A DNA stretch of 64,000 nt from an uncultured Dysosmobacter sp. (GTDB lineage Bacteria > Bacillota > Clostridia > Oscillospirales > Oscillospiraceae): assembly GCF_947631635.1 (NCBI RefSeq), contig NZ_CANRMB010000013.1, forward strand, positions 1 through 64,000, in the 5' to 3' direction. The translations under genes were made by a program, and so were the position numbers. Of this stretch, positions 8,012 through 15,905 are shown piece after piece. How positions within the stretch are numbered: position 1 is the stretch's first letter; each line of letters begins with the position of its first letter. Below the pieces are notes generated by a model. It was given only the letters and a program-made list of their open reading frames with translations, searched no databases and was not told where the DNA came from.

Positions 8012-8335
8012 ATGAAAAAGCGAAATTGCCGGTTTGAAGTGCGTTTTACCAAAGATGAACTCTCCGACCTGACGAAGAAAGCGCGGAAAGCGCGTTTGAC
8101 CAACGCCGCCTTTATCCGCCGCGCTGTGTGCGGGGCCGAGGTCAGGGAGGCTCCCCCCGCCGACGTCCCCGCGCTAATCCAGGAGGTGCGGCGCGTGGGG
8201 AATAACCTGAATCAGATCATGAAGCGGGCCAACGCCCTCGGCCTGCTGGATGTGCCCCAGCTCCGCAAGGCACTGGAGGATAACCGGGCTGTGGAGAAAC
8301 TGATCGCGGACACCTATACCGTGCCTTCCGACTGA
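8012..8335 (+). CDS. mobC: MobC-type relaxosome accessory protein
   Basis: 107 aa. Begins with a ribbon-helix-helix-like segment (RFEVRFTKDELSDLTKKARKA), then the MobC signature region VRRVGNNLNQIMKRAN. It would bind oriT and help the relaxase nick DNA. ATG 8012 is four bases after GAGGGA; an in-frame ATG at 8000 is less well spaced. One base separates its stop from the relaxase start, so translation is coupled. Confidence 0.85.
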   Translation: MKKRNCRFEVRFTKDELSDLTKKARKARLTNAAFIRRAVCGAEVREAPPADVPALIQEVRRVGNNLNQIMKRANALGLLDVPQLRKALEDNRAVEKLIADTYTVPSD

Positions 8336-8336
8336 T

Positions 8337-9761
8337 ATGGCTGTGACCTCCATCTGGCCCATTCATGGGCGCGTGGACAAGGTAATCGACTACGTCCGGA
8401 ACCCGGAAAAGACCACTGAGGCCGGTTTGCCGGAGCTGGCGTCTCTTCATGCCGTTGAGGATGTGGTGGAGTATGCCGCCGACGAGATGAAAACGGAGCG
8501 CCGGTCCTATGTGTCCTGCCTGAACTGCCGGGAGGACACCGCTGCCGCACAGTTCATGGAAACGAAGCGGCTGTGGGGCAAGTCTGGGGGCCGGGTATGC
8601 TACCACGGGTATCAGTCCTTCAAAGCGGATGAGGTCACGGCGGAGACAGCCCATGAGATCGGCGTCAGGCTGGCGGAGGAGCTGTGGGGCGGGCGTTTTG
8701 AAGTTGTAGTGGCGACCCACTGCAATACCGGACACTATCACAACCACTTTGTCATCAACTCCGTGTCCTGGGTTGATGGAAAAAAGTTCTACAACTCTCC
8801 CGCCGACTATGCCCGGATGCGGGAGGTATCGGACCGTCTGTGCCGGGAATACGCCATCTCCGTGATCGAGAACCCTGGCAGACAGACAAAGGACTATGCC
8901 GAATGGCGGGCCGAGCGTGATGGAAAAACCACCCACCGGGGCACTATCCGGGCCGACATCGACCGGGCTATCCGCGCTTCCACTACTGAGCGCGACTTCC
9001 TGCGGGTGCTGGACGAAATGGGCTATCAGGTCAAGACCCACGGGAAGGACGGAAAGCCCCTGAAATATCCCGCATTGAAGCCACCGGACGCAAAGGGCTA
9101 TTTCCGTTTCCACAAGCTGGGTGAGGGCTACACGCTGGAGGAGATCAGGGCGCGTATTCTACGCAACATTCACAAGCAGCCCCCGTTCCCGGAGCTTGTC
9201 CATCACCTGCCCCAGCATTACCGGGTGCGGGGAAAGCCCCAGAAGAACGTCACCGGCCTGCGGGCGCTGTACTTCCGTTACTGCTATGAACTCCACATCA
9301 TCGTCAAGCAGCCGGCATCCGTCAAGCGGGTGTCTTTTTTATTGCGGGAGGACATCGCCAAGCTGGACCGTCTGGACGCGGAAACCCGCTTTTTGGGGAA
9401 ACACCACATTGGAACGATTGAGGAATTGACTACCCACCGGGAAACGGCGTTGATGGAGGCGAACGCCCTGGCTGCCCAGCGGCAGGAACTCCGAAAGGAG
9501 CTTCGACGGCGCAGCCGTCAGGGTGACGCCATGGCCGCAGGCGAGGTGAAACAGCGGATCAGCGCCCTGTCCGGTAGGATCAGGGCGGCGCGAAAGGAGG
9601 TGGTCCTATGTGACAGCATCGCCCAGCGTTCCGGGCAGGTCCGAGAGAACCTGGGACGGCTGGTGAAGCAAAAGGAACTGGAACGAAAGGAGCAATCAAA
9701 CGATGAGTTATTCAGGCGACGCGGCGGAGCAAGTCGTGAGGATGTCGCTGGAAACAGGTGA
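8337..9761 (+). CDS. MOBP-type relaxase
   Basis: 474 aa. The N-terminal relaxase domain shows the metal-binding histidines in HCNTGHYHNHFVINS near residue 127; N-terminal tyrosines near residue 20 (VIDYVRNPEKT) and 60 are candidates for the nicking residue. The C-terminal third is a charged coiled coil (RQELRKELRRRSRQG). It cleaves one strand at oriT and pilots it into the recipient. It overlaps pcfB by 59 bp, indicating tight operon structure. Length and motif order are normal for this ICE class. Confidence 0.9.
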   Translation: MAVTSIWPIHGRVDKVIDYVRNPEKTTEAGLPELASLHAVEDVVEYAADEMKTERRSYVSCLNCREDTAAAQFMETKRLWGKSGGRVCYHGYQSFKADEVTAETAHEIGVRLAEELWGGRFEVVVATHCNTGHYHNHFVINSVSWVDGKKFYNSPADYARMREVSDRLCREYAISVIENPGRQTKDYAEWRAERDGKTTHRGTIRADIDRAIRASTTERDFLRVLDEMGYQVKTHGKDGKPLKYPALKPPDAKGYFRFHKLGEGYTLEEIRARILRNIHKQPPFPELVHHLPQHYRVRGKPQKNVTGLRALYFRYCYELHIIVKQPASVKRVSFLLREDIAKLDRLDAETRFLGKHHIGTIEELTTHRETALMEANALAAQRQELRKELRRRSRQGDAMAAGEVKQRISALSGRIRAARKEVVLCDSIAQRSGQVRENLGRLVKQKELERKEQSNDELFRRRGGASREDVAGNR

Positions 9762-10602
9762 GGTTGCGGTCAGACTGGCCGGCTCCGGGGCCAAACAGCT
9801 TGCCGTTTTGATCTATGCCATCCTGCGGGAGCAGAAAAAGACAGCGGGCAAGGCCCGTCTGACCAATATGCTCCGCAGCGGCAAGGAGCTGAAGGTGTTT
9901 GCCGTGAAGGACAGCGATCTCCAGCTCTTTTGCCGGGAGGCAAAAAAGTACGGCGTCCTCTACTGTGTATTAAAGGACCGGGACGCCACGGATGGACTGA
10001 CCGACATCATGGCGAGGGCGGAGGACGCCGGCAAGATCAACCGCATCATTGAGCGGTTCGGCCTTGCCACCGTAGATATGGCCCAGGTCAAGCAGGAGAT
10101 CGAACAGAGCCGGGCGGAGCGGCGGATGGACGCCCCGGAAACACCTGCGGCGGAACCGGCAGCCGGGGTGGACACTCCCCAGGCGCCGATGACTGAGCGG
10201 GAGATGGATGGATTTCTGGACGCCATGCTTGCCCCGGCCCCGGAACATGGCCCGGTTGTTCCGGAGCGCGACGATCCGGACCGGGACCTGGATGAGTTTT
10301 TGAAGGCGGCGCGGGGCGCGTCCTCTGCCAGAGAGGAGGGCAGGACCGAAAACCCCACCGTGGGCCGGACCGAGAAATCCCGTCTGTCCGAGCCTACCTC
10401 AAAGCCCAAAGAGGCCGCCGAGCCGGGTATCCCTGATCCGCTGGAGCGTCCCCGTCCCTCTGTCCGTCAGGCATTGAAGGAGATACGGGCGGAGCAGAAG
10501 CAGCGGGTGGAGGAGAAAGCCAGAGAGAACGCTGGGCGGCAGAAGCCCCTCCAGCACAAAGCACCCCCGAAAAAGAAAATCAAAAAACAGAAGGAGCGGT
10601 AA
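9703..10602 (+). CDS. PcfB family protein (DUF3801)
   Basis: 299 aa. The N-terminal ~140 residues (AVLIYAILREQKKTAGKARL, KDSDLQLFCREAKKYGVLY) match the PcfB/DUF3801 accessory factor, which links the relaxosome to the coupling protein in pCF10-type systems. The C-terminal half is low-complexity, acidic then Lys-rich, ending KKKIKKQKER. The start lies inside the relaxase gene; GGAGCAA precedes the ATG. Position between relaxase and VirD4 fits the role. Confidence 0.85.
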   Translation: MSYSGDAAEQVVRMSLETGEVAVRLAGSGAKQLAVLIYAILREQKKTAGKARLTNMLRSGKELKVFAVKDSDLQLFCREAKKYGVLYCVLKDRDATDGLTDIMARAEDAGKINRIIERFGLATVDMAQVKQEIEQSRAERRMDAPETPAAEPAAGVDTPQAPMTEREMDGFLDAMLAPAPEHGPVVPERDDPDRDLDEFLKAARGASSAREEGRTENPTVGRTEKSRLSEPTSKPKEAAEPGIPDPLERPRPSVRQALKEIRAEQKQRVEEKARENAGRQKPLQHKAPPKKKIKKQKER

Positions 10603-10605
10603 TGT

Positions 10606-11496
10606 ATGCCGAACTATGATGATCTGTTTACCGGCCAGCCCACCCAACAGGAGGAGAAGCCCTTTGACAAGACGGTTTGGGCGGCGCGAAAGCAGGCGGA
10701 GCGCGAGGGCGTCTACGCCATGATCGACAGCTATGTACAGGATATGGGCAGAGAGGGCGGGCTGTTCCAAGCCTACCTGGATGTGCAGGCCCGGTTTGAC
10801 CTCTACTCCGTGAGCAACGCCATCCTGATCGCGGCCCAGTGCCCGGAGGCCACCAAACTGGCCGACTTCGACAGCTGGAAAGCCAACGGCGTGTATGTCC
10901 GGCGAGGAGCGGATGCTATCACCATTCTGGAACCGGGTAAGGAGTACCAGCGGGACGATGGCAGCGTGGGCGTGTCCTACAATGTGCGGAAGGTCTTTGA
11001 CATTTCCCAGACCAGGGCCGCCCAGCGCCCCGCCCCCACCACGGTCCGGGATGAACGCCTGCTGCTGAAGGCCCTGATGAACGATGCCCCCTGCCGGTTT
11101 GCTATCTCCAACGAACTGCCGGAGGGCGTCAATGTGGCCTATCATCCCCAGGAGCATACCGTCTATGTCCGCCAGGGGTTGGACGCCCCTACCATCTTCC
11201 GGGGGCTGGCCCAGGAGCTTGCCCGCGCCCACATGGACCGTGATGGGATTACCTGTGAAAGCCCCGATTTTACGGCGTACAGCGTGTCTTATATGCTGTG
11301 CAAAAGAAATGGCGTATCGGTAGAGGGCTTTTCCTTTGAACGCCTGCCGGAGAGCTATGCCGGGATGGACGCCAGGGCGCTCCGGGCTGAGGCGGGTGTC
11401 ATACGGGATGTGGCCGGGAGTATCTCCGCCGATATGAACCGGCTCTTTGCCGCCCAGGAAAAGGCGCAGAAGAACCGAGATAACGCCGCGAGATAA
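10606..11496 (+). CDS. ArdC/LtrC-like protein with degenerate metallopeptidase motif
   Basis: 296 aa. An N-terminal ArdC-like ssDNA-binding region is suggested by FDLYSVSNAILIAAQCP and DFDSWKANGVYVRRGADAITILEP. The C-terminal half resembles the peptidase-like domain of such antirestriction/transfer proteins, but where HExxH is expected the sequence is LAQELARAHM, so zinc catalysis is unlikely. Such proteins may coat incoming ssDNA. AAGGAG lies before ATG 10606. Family assignment is moderate; the position before VirD4 supports a transfer role. Confidence 0.65.
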   Translation: MPNYDDLFTGQPTQQEEKPFDKTVWAARKQAEREGVYAMIDSYVQDMGREGGLFQAYLDVQARFDLYSVSNAILIAAQCPEATKLADFDSWKANGVYVRRGADAITILEPGKEYQRDDGSVGVSYNVRKVFDISQTRAAQRPAPTTVRDERLLLKALMNDAPCRFAISNELPEGVNVAYHPQEHTVYVRQGLDAPTIFRGLAQELARAHMDRDGITCESPDFTAYSVSYMLCKRNGVSVEGFSFERLPESYAGMDARALRAEAGVIRDVAGSISADMNRLFAAQEKAQKNRDNAAR

Positions 11497-11508
11497 GGAG
11501 GGCGCTCT

Positions 11509-11700
11509 ATGCTCGATGAGAAGCGTGTAGTCACGCTGAATGACTACGAACAACGGCTTATGGTGCGGGGCCTGACTGACTTCCGCAACGACGCGCTCCG
11601 GGACGGCAAGCCCACCGAGGATGTGGACGATCTCATTCTCAAAGTCATAGACGCGCCCACGAAATGGGAGAAACGGAGGTCTGACCGTGAGGCAAGATAA
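11509..11700 (+). CDS. Small conserved ICE protein, 63 aa
   Basis: Unrecognised highly charged helical protein (TLNDYEQRLMVRGLTDFRND). AAGGAGGG precedes the ATG and the 3' end overlaps the virD4 start by 14 bp, so it is translated with the transfer operon. Similar small genes precede VirD4 in related elements; the function is unknown. Confidence 0.7.
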   Translation: MLDEKRVVTLNDYEQRLMVRGLTDFRNDALRDGKPTEDVDDLILKVIDAPTKWEKRRSDREAR

Positions 11701-13549
11701 GTTCTCCAAAGCCCACCTGATCCTCTACGCCTGCGGCATCATCCCTGTGGTCTGGCTGGCCCTGCTGCTGGCCCCTTATATGGGCGGCGGACTGGCAGGG
11801 CTGGTGCAGTATGGCGGGGCGGCGCTGGACCATCCGTTTCACATTGTATGGTGTGAGGACAGCTTGAAAACTGTCCTCATTTTTTTGTCGTGCTACGGGC
11901 TAGGGATCGGCGTCTACCTCTCCACCGACCGCAACTACCGCAGGCGGGAGGAACACGGCTCCGCCAGATGGGGCGATCCAAAAGGAATCAACAGGAAATA
12001 TGCGGATAAGGAGCTGACCGCGAACAAAATTCTCACACAGAATGTCGCCATTGGGCTGGATGGCCGCAGACACCGGCGCAATCTGAATGTCCTGGTGGTG
12101 GGAGGCAGCGGCGCGGGCAAGACCAGGTTCTACGCCAAGCCCAACATTATGAACGCCAACACCAGCCTGATCGTACTGGACTGCAAAGGCGAGATCTTGC
12201 GCGACACCGGGGGACTGCTTGAAGCAAACGGCTACGACATCAAGGTGCTTGACCTCAACAGCATGGAGAAAAGCCACTGCTACAACCCTTTTGCCTATCT
12301 CCGCAGCGACAACGACATCCAGCGGCTTGTGACCAACCTGTTCAAGAACACCACGCCCAAAGGCGCACAGTCACAGGACCCCTTCTGGGATCAGGCGGCG
12401 CAGATGCTCTTGCTGGCTCTGGTGTTCTATCTCCACTACGAAGCCCCGCCCGAAGAACGGAACTTCTCCATGGTCATGGAAATGATCCGGGCTGGCGAGG
12501 TCCGGGAGGATGATGACACCTACCAATCCCCGTTGGATGAACTCTTTGACCGCCTGGAAATGCGGGACCCGGAGCATATCGCCCTGAAATATTACCGCAA
12601 TTACCGCTCCGGCAGCGGCAAGACCCTGAAGTCCATCCAGATCACGCTGGTGTCCCGGCTGGAGAAGTTCAATCTGGAATCGCTGGCCGGCATGACGCAG
12701 ACGGACGAGATGGAATTGTGGAGTTTGGGGGAGAAAAAGACGGCCATCTTCGCCGTTATCCCGGACAACGACAGCAGCTTTAACTTCATCGTGGGGCTTC
12801 TCTACACCCAGCTATTCCAACAGTTGTACTATCAGGCGGACGTGGTACACGGCGGCAGGCTCCCCATCCATGTCCATTTTGTCATGGATGAGTTCAGTAA
12901 TGTCGCTTTGCCTGATGAGTTTGACAAACTGCTTGCCACCATGCGGAGCCGTGAAATCTCCGTGAGTATCATCATCCAGAACCTCGCCCAGCTTAAGGCC
13001 CTTTTTGAAAAGCAGTGGGAGAGCCTTGTGGGAAATTGCGATGAATTTCTGTATATGGGCGGCAACGAGCAATCCACTCATGAGTATGTGTCCAAGCTGC
13101 TGGGCAAAGAAACCATTGATACGAACACCTACGGCCAGTCCAAAGGGCGGAGCGGCAGCTACTCCACCAACTGGCAGCTCACGGGCCGAGAACTGCTCAT
13201 GCCGGATGAAGTGCGTATGCTGGATAACCAGTACGCGCTTCTTTTTATTCGCGGGGAGCGGCCCGTGCGGGACCTCAAGTATGACATCCTTAAACATCCC
13301 AATATCAAACTCACCACAGACGGCGGGGCGGAACCATACCGGCACGGCGAGGATACTCACAGCATCGTGTCTATCCGCTTTGACAAGGAGCTGTTGAAGC
13401 AGACAGCGGAAAAGGATGGTCAGGACGCGCCGAAACATCGCTTCATTCTTCTCACTGAGGAGGAGTTGGAACAAAAATTCATTGAACTGGAGGAACAAGA
13501 AAATGCTGAACAACAAAAAGGAAACGAAGCGGCTCCCCATGCCCGGTAA
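11687..13549 (+). CDS. virD4: VirD4/TraG-type coupling protein
   Basis: 620 aa, GTG start. Two N-terminal membrane segments (about residues 9-30 and 60-80), then RREEHGSARWG, Walker A GGSGAGKT near residue 140 and Walker B region HFVMDEFSNVALP near 400. It is the ATPase that hands the relaxase-DNA complex to the secretion channel at the inner membrane. The C-terminal tail is acidic (EEELEQKFIELEEQE). GGAGG is upstream of the GTG. Overlaps both neighbouring genes. Complete. Confidence 0.95.
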   Translation: MRQDKFSKAHLILYACGIIPVVWLALLLAPYMGGGLAGLVQYGGAALDHPFHIVWCEDSLKTVLIFLSCYGLGIGVYLSTDRNYRRREEHGSARWGDPKGINRKYADKELTANKILTQNVAIGLDGRRHRRNLNVLVVGGSGAGKTRFYAKPNIMNANTSLIVLDCKGEILRDTGGLLEANGYDIKVLDLNSMEKSHCYNPFAYLRSDNDIQRLVTNLFKNTTPKGAQSQDPFWDQAAQMLLLALVFYLHYEAPPEERNFSMVMEMIRAGEVREDDDTYQSPLDELFDRLEMRDPEHIALKYYRNYRSGSGKTLKSIQITLVSRLEKFNLESLAGMTQTDEMELWSLGEKKTAIFAVIPDNDSSFNFIVGLLYTQLFQQLYYQADVVHGGRLPIHVHFVMDEFSNVALPDEFDKLLATMRSREISVSIIIQNLAQLKALFEKQWESLVGNCDEFLYMGGNEQSTHEYVSKLLGKETIDTNTYGQSKGRSGSYSTNWQLTGRELLMPDEVRMLDNQYALLFIRGERPVRDLKYDILKHPNIKLTTDGGAEPYRHGEDTHSIVSIRFDKELLKQTAEKDGQDAPKHRFILLTEEELEQKFIELEEQENAEQQKGNEAAPHAR

Positions 13550-13847
13550 GGTAAAACAGGGCTTCCGCTGCTACTGCACGCTGGTAATGGCTGCGGCCCT
13601 GCTGGGCTGCTGCTCCATGACGGCCTTTGCCGCCGATGACCCCCTGGAGGTAGTCAACAATTTGTCGGAGTTCATTTTCGGTTTGATCCGGGCGGTGGGC
13701 CTGATCCTGCTGGGCTGGGGCATCGTTCAGGTGGGCCTCTCCCTCCAGAGCCACGACCCCTCCCAGCGGTCCAACGGCTTCCTCACCCTTGCGGGCGGCA
13801 TTGTCATAACCTTTGCAAAGGAGATTTTGACCCTTATCACCGGCTGA
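13503..13847 (+). CDS. Maff2-family small membrane protein (pilin/VirB2-like)
   Basis: 114 aa. Signal-like segment LVMAAALLGCCSMTAFAAD, then two hydrophobic helices (FIFGLIRAVGLILLGWGIVQVG and the FLTLAGGIVITFAKEI end). Length and topology match Maff2 proteins of Clostridia ICEs, thought to correspond to VirB2-type channel subunits. The ORF is open to 13416, but ATG 13503 has GGAGGAAC correctly placed. It overlaps the end of virD4 by 47 bp. Confidence 0.8.
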   Translation: MLNNKKETKRLPMPGKVKQGFRCYCTLVMAAALLGCCSMTAFAADDPLEVVNNLSEFIFGLIRAVGLILLGWGIVQVGLSLQSHDPSQRSNGFLTLAGGIVITFAKEILTLITG

Positions 13848-13914
13848 TGATGCAAAGTTATCCGAACACAGGGGGCAGGCTCCAAAAGCCTGTCCCCGAA
13901 AGGAGGTGCTTTGT

Positions 13915-14751
13915 GTGTCGGATAATTGGGTTGTGCAAAACCTGGAAAATGCGCTGGAGGTCTGGAACGGCAAGTTGAGTGAGATCTGGCAGCTTATCAC
14001 CCAATCCCCCCAGGACTTCAAGGGCGGCGCAATCTGGGCCGTGATAGAGGACATCCACGGCGCGCTCCAGGCCATCGGCTACGCCCTGCTGGTACTGTTT
14101 TTTGTGGTGGGCGTGGTCAAGACCTGCGGCAGCTTTGTGGAGGTCAAAAAGCCGGAACACGCGCTGAAGCTGTTTGTCCGCTTTGTTCTGGCAAAGGCTC
14201 TAATCACCTATGGCATGGAGCTGATGCTGGCCCTTCTGGACATCATCCAGGGCGTGGTCTCCTCCATTATGAACGCGGCGGGCTTCGGCGCGCCATCGTC
14301 CACTGTTTTGCCCGCGGAGATCGTAACAGCCGTTGAGGATTGCGGCTTTTTTGAGAGCATCCCCCTGTGGGCGGTGACACTGATCGGTGGGCTTCTTATT
14401 TGGGTCCTGTCTTTTGTAATGATCTTGAGCGTCTACGGGCGCTTTTTTAAGATGTATATGTATGCTGCGCTGGCCCCCATCCCCCTGTCTACTTTTGCCG
14501 GGGAACCCAGCCAGAATGTGGGCAAGAGCTTTCTCAAAAGCTACGCCGCCGTGTGTCTGGAGGGGGCCGTCATCGTGCTGGCCTGTATCATCTTCTCCGT
14601 GTTCGCCAGTTCCCCGCCTGTTGTTGACCCGGACGCTGCGGCGGCCTCGATGGTGTGGAGCTACATTGGCGAAATTACCTTTAATATGCTTATTTTGGTG
14701 GGCAGCGTCAAAATGTCCGACCATGTGGTACGGGAAATGATGGGCTTATAG
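13915..14751 (+). CDS. VirB6/TrbL-like conjugal membrane protein
   Basis: 278 aa polytopic membrane protein with about six hydrophobic segments (YALLVLFFVVGVV, LWAVTLIGGLLIWVLSFVMIL, GAVIVLACIIFSVF and others). RFFKMYMYAALAPIPLSTFAG is characteristic of the TrbL/VirB6-like protein next to PrgI and VirB4. It forms part of the inner-membrane channel. GTG 13915, eight bases after AAGGAGG, is the best start. Begins 67 bp after the Maff2 gene, in the same operon. Confidence 0.85.
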   Translation: MSDNWVVQNLENALEVWNGKLSEIWQLITQSPQDFKGGAIWAVIEDIHGALQAIGYALLVLFFVVGVVKTCGSFVEVKKPEHALKLFVRFVLAKALITYGMELMLALLDIIQGVVSSIMNAAGFGAPSSTVLPAEIVTAVEDCGFFESIPLWAVTLIGGLLIWVLSFVMILSVYGRFFKMYMYAALAPIPLSTFAGEPSQNVGKSFLKSYAAVCLEGAVIVLACIIFSVFASSPPVVDPDAAAASMVWSYIGEITFNMLILVGSVKMSDHVVREMMGL

Positions 14752-14763
14752 GAGGCACATTGG

Positions 14764-14973
14764 ATGAAACGGTTTTATGTATTCAAGGACGGGACCCAGC
14801 AAGGGAGTACCGCCACGAGAGAGCTGGCGGTTGACCTAATCTGTCAGTATCAGAAATTGGAAACCCACCCCTTCCTGCGTGCGGAGTTCAGCATTATTGA
14901 GGGAGAGGAAGAATTTATCCCCTATCCCTCCCGCCAGAAACCGCCCAGGCAGAAGCGAGACATGGAGCGATAA
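14764..14973 (+). CDS. Small ICE protein, 69 aa (first of two paralogues)
   Basis: Unrecognised. Almost a duplicate of 15319-15528: both share KRFYVFKDG/RRFYLFKDG starts, THPFLR.(E/Q)FSIIEGEEE and the end QKPPRQKR.MER. AGGAGG precedes the ATG. It sits inside the conjugation operon between VirB6-like and PrgI, so a role in transfer or its regulation is possible. No motif is recognised. Confidence 0.65.
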   Translation: MKRFYVFKDGTQQGSTATRELAVDLICQYQKLETHPFLRAEFSIIEGEEEFIPYPSRQKPPRQKRDMER

Positions 14974-14985
14974 GGAGGAGCAGCC

Positions 14986-15291
14986 ATGAGTTTCGAAGAT
15001 GAATACCGCGAATTGATGGAAAAGCCCATTGAGGAGATCAAAGAAGATATTTTCTTCCGTATGGACAATTTTCAACATGAACCGTGGTATGGTGAATTTG
15101 AGTTATTTCTGGCAGCGGGTGTCTGCCAGCCCCCGGAGGAACAAGCCCTGCAAGTCCGCAAGGCCCTGAAGGTGGTGGGCTACGACACCCACACTGTCAG
15201 CAGGGGCGGCAGGACCTATATCCTCCCCGGCGAGGCACGGCAAACCGCGCGGGAGCCGGAGCCAAAAAAGCATGATGACCGGGAGCGATAA
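14986..15291 (+). CDS. Hypothetical ICE protein, 101 aa
   Basis: Unrecognised soluble protein: acidic N-terminal helix (DEYRELMEKPIEEIKEDIFF), then a small domain ending in GRTYILPGEARQ and a charged tail. AAGGAGGAGC precedes the ATG. It lies between the two paralogous 69-aa genes, so the duplication involved flanking but not this gene. Confidence 0.65.
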   Translation: MSFEDEYRELMEKPIEEIKEDIFFRMDNFQHEPWYGEFELFLAAGVCQPPEEQALQVRKALKVVGYDTHTVSRGGRTYILPGEARQTAREPEPKKHDDRER

Positions 15292-15318
15292 CCACCGGCA
15301 TCGGGGAAGGAGCAGATC

Positions 15319-15528
15319 ATGCGCCGGTTTTATCTATTCAAAGACGGGGTGCAGAAGGGCAGCATGGAGACACGGGAGGAAGCGTTAGAGATGATCTGCC
15401 TGTGGCAGAGCCGCGAAACCCACCCCTTCCTGCGTCCGCAGTTCAGTATCATTGAGGGGGAGGAAGAAGTGATCCCCTATCTATCCCAACAGAAACCGCC
15501 CAGGCAGAAGCGGGGCATGGAGCGATAA
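15319..15528 (+). CDS. Small ICE protein, 69 aa (second paralogue)
   Basis: Same length as the protein at 14764-14973 and clearly homologous along its length, with differences mostly in the middle. GGGGAAGGAG lies upstream of the ATG. Both copies are in frame, suggesting both are kept. Twelve bases separate it from prgI. Function unknown. Confidence 0.65.
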   Translation: MRRFYLFKDGVQKGSMETREEALEMICLWQSRETHPFLRPQFSIIEGEEEVIPYLSQQKPPRQKRGMER

Positions 15529-15539
15529 AGGAGGATATT

Positions 15540-15905
15540 TTGGAAGTCAAAATCAACCGTGAAATACGCAACTACACGGAGAGTATGTTTTTCGGGCTGT
15601 CTTTACGGCAGCTCATTTTTTCTGCCCTGGCAGTGGCCGTGGCCGTAGGGCTGTACTTTCTGCTGAAACCCTATGTCGGCACGGAAACCGTATCCTGGGT
15701 CTGCGTCCTGGGCGCGGCCCCCTTCGCCGCCCTGGGCTTTTTCACCTACCACGGCATGGCGGCGGAGCAATTCATCTGGGCGTGGCTGCGCTCGGAGGTG
15801 CTGGAACCCAGGGAACTGCGCTTTGAAGCGTCCACCCTCTACTATGATCTCTTGAAGTCCAGCATGGATAAATGGGAAAAGGAGGAATACAAGCGCCATG
15901 ATTAA
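15540..15905 (+). CDS. prgI: PrgI family conjugal membrane protein
   Basis: 121 aa, TTG start after AGGAGG. Typical start EVKINREIRNYTESMFFGLSLRQ, then two adjacent transmembrane helices (LIFSALAVAVAVGLYFLL and VSWVCVLGAAPFAALGFFTY) and a cytoplasmic tail. PrgI corresponds to VirB3 and works with VirB4 in Gram-positive type IV secretion. It overlaps virB4 by 8 bp. Confidence 0.9.
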   Translation: MEVKINREIRNYTESMFFGLSLRQLIFSALAVAVAVGLYFLLKPYVGTETVSWVCVLGAAPFAALGFFTYHGMAAEQFIWAWLRSEVLEPRELRFEASTLYYDLLKSSMDKWEKEEYKRHD

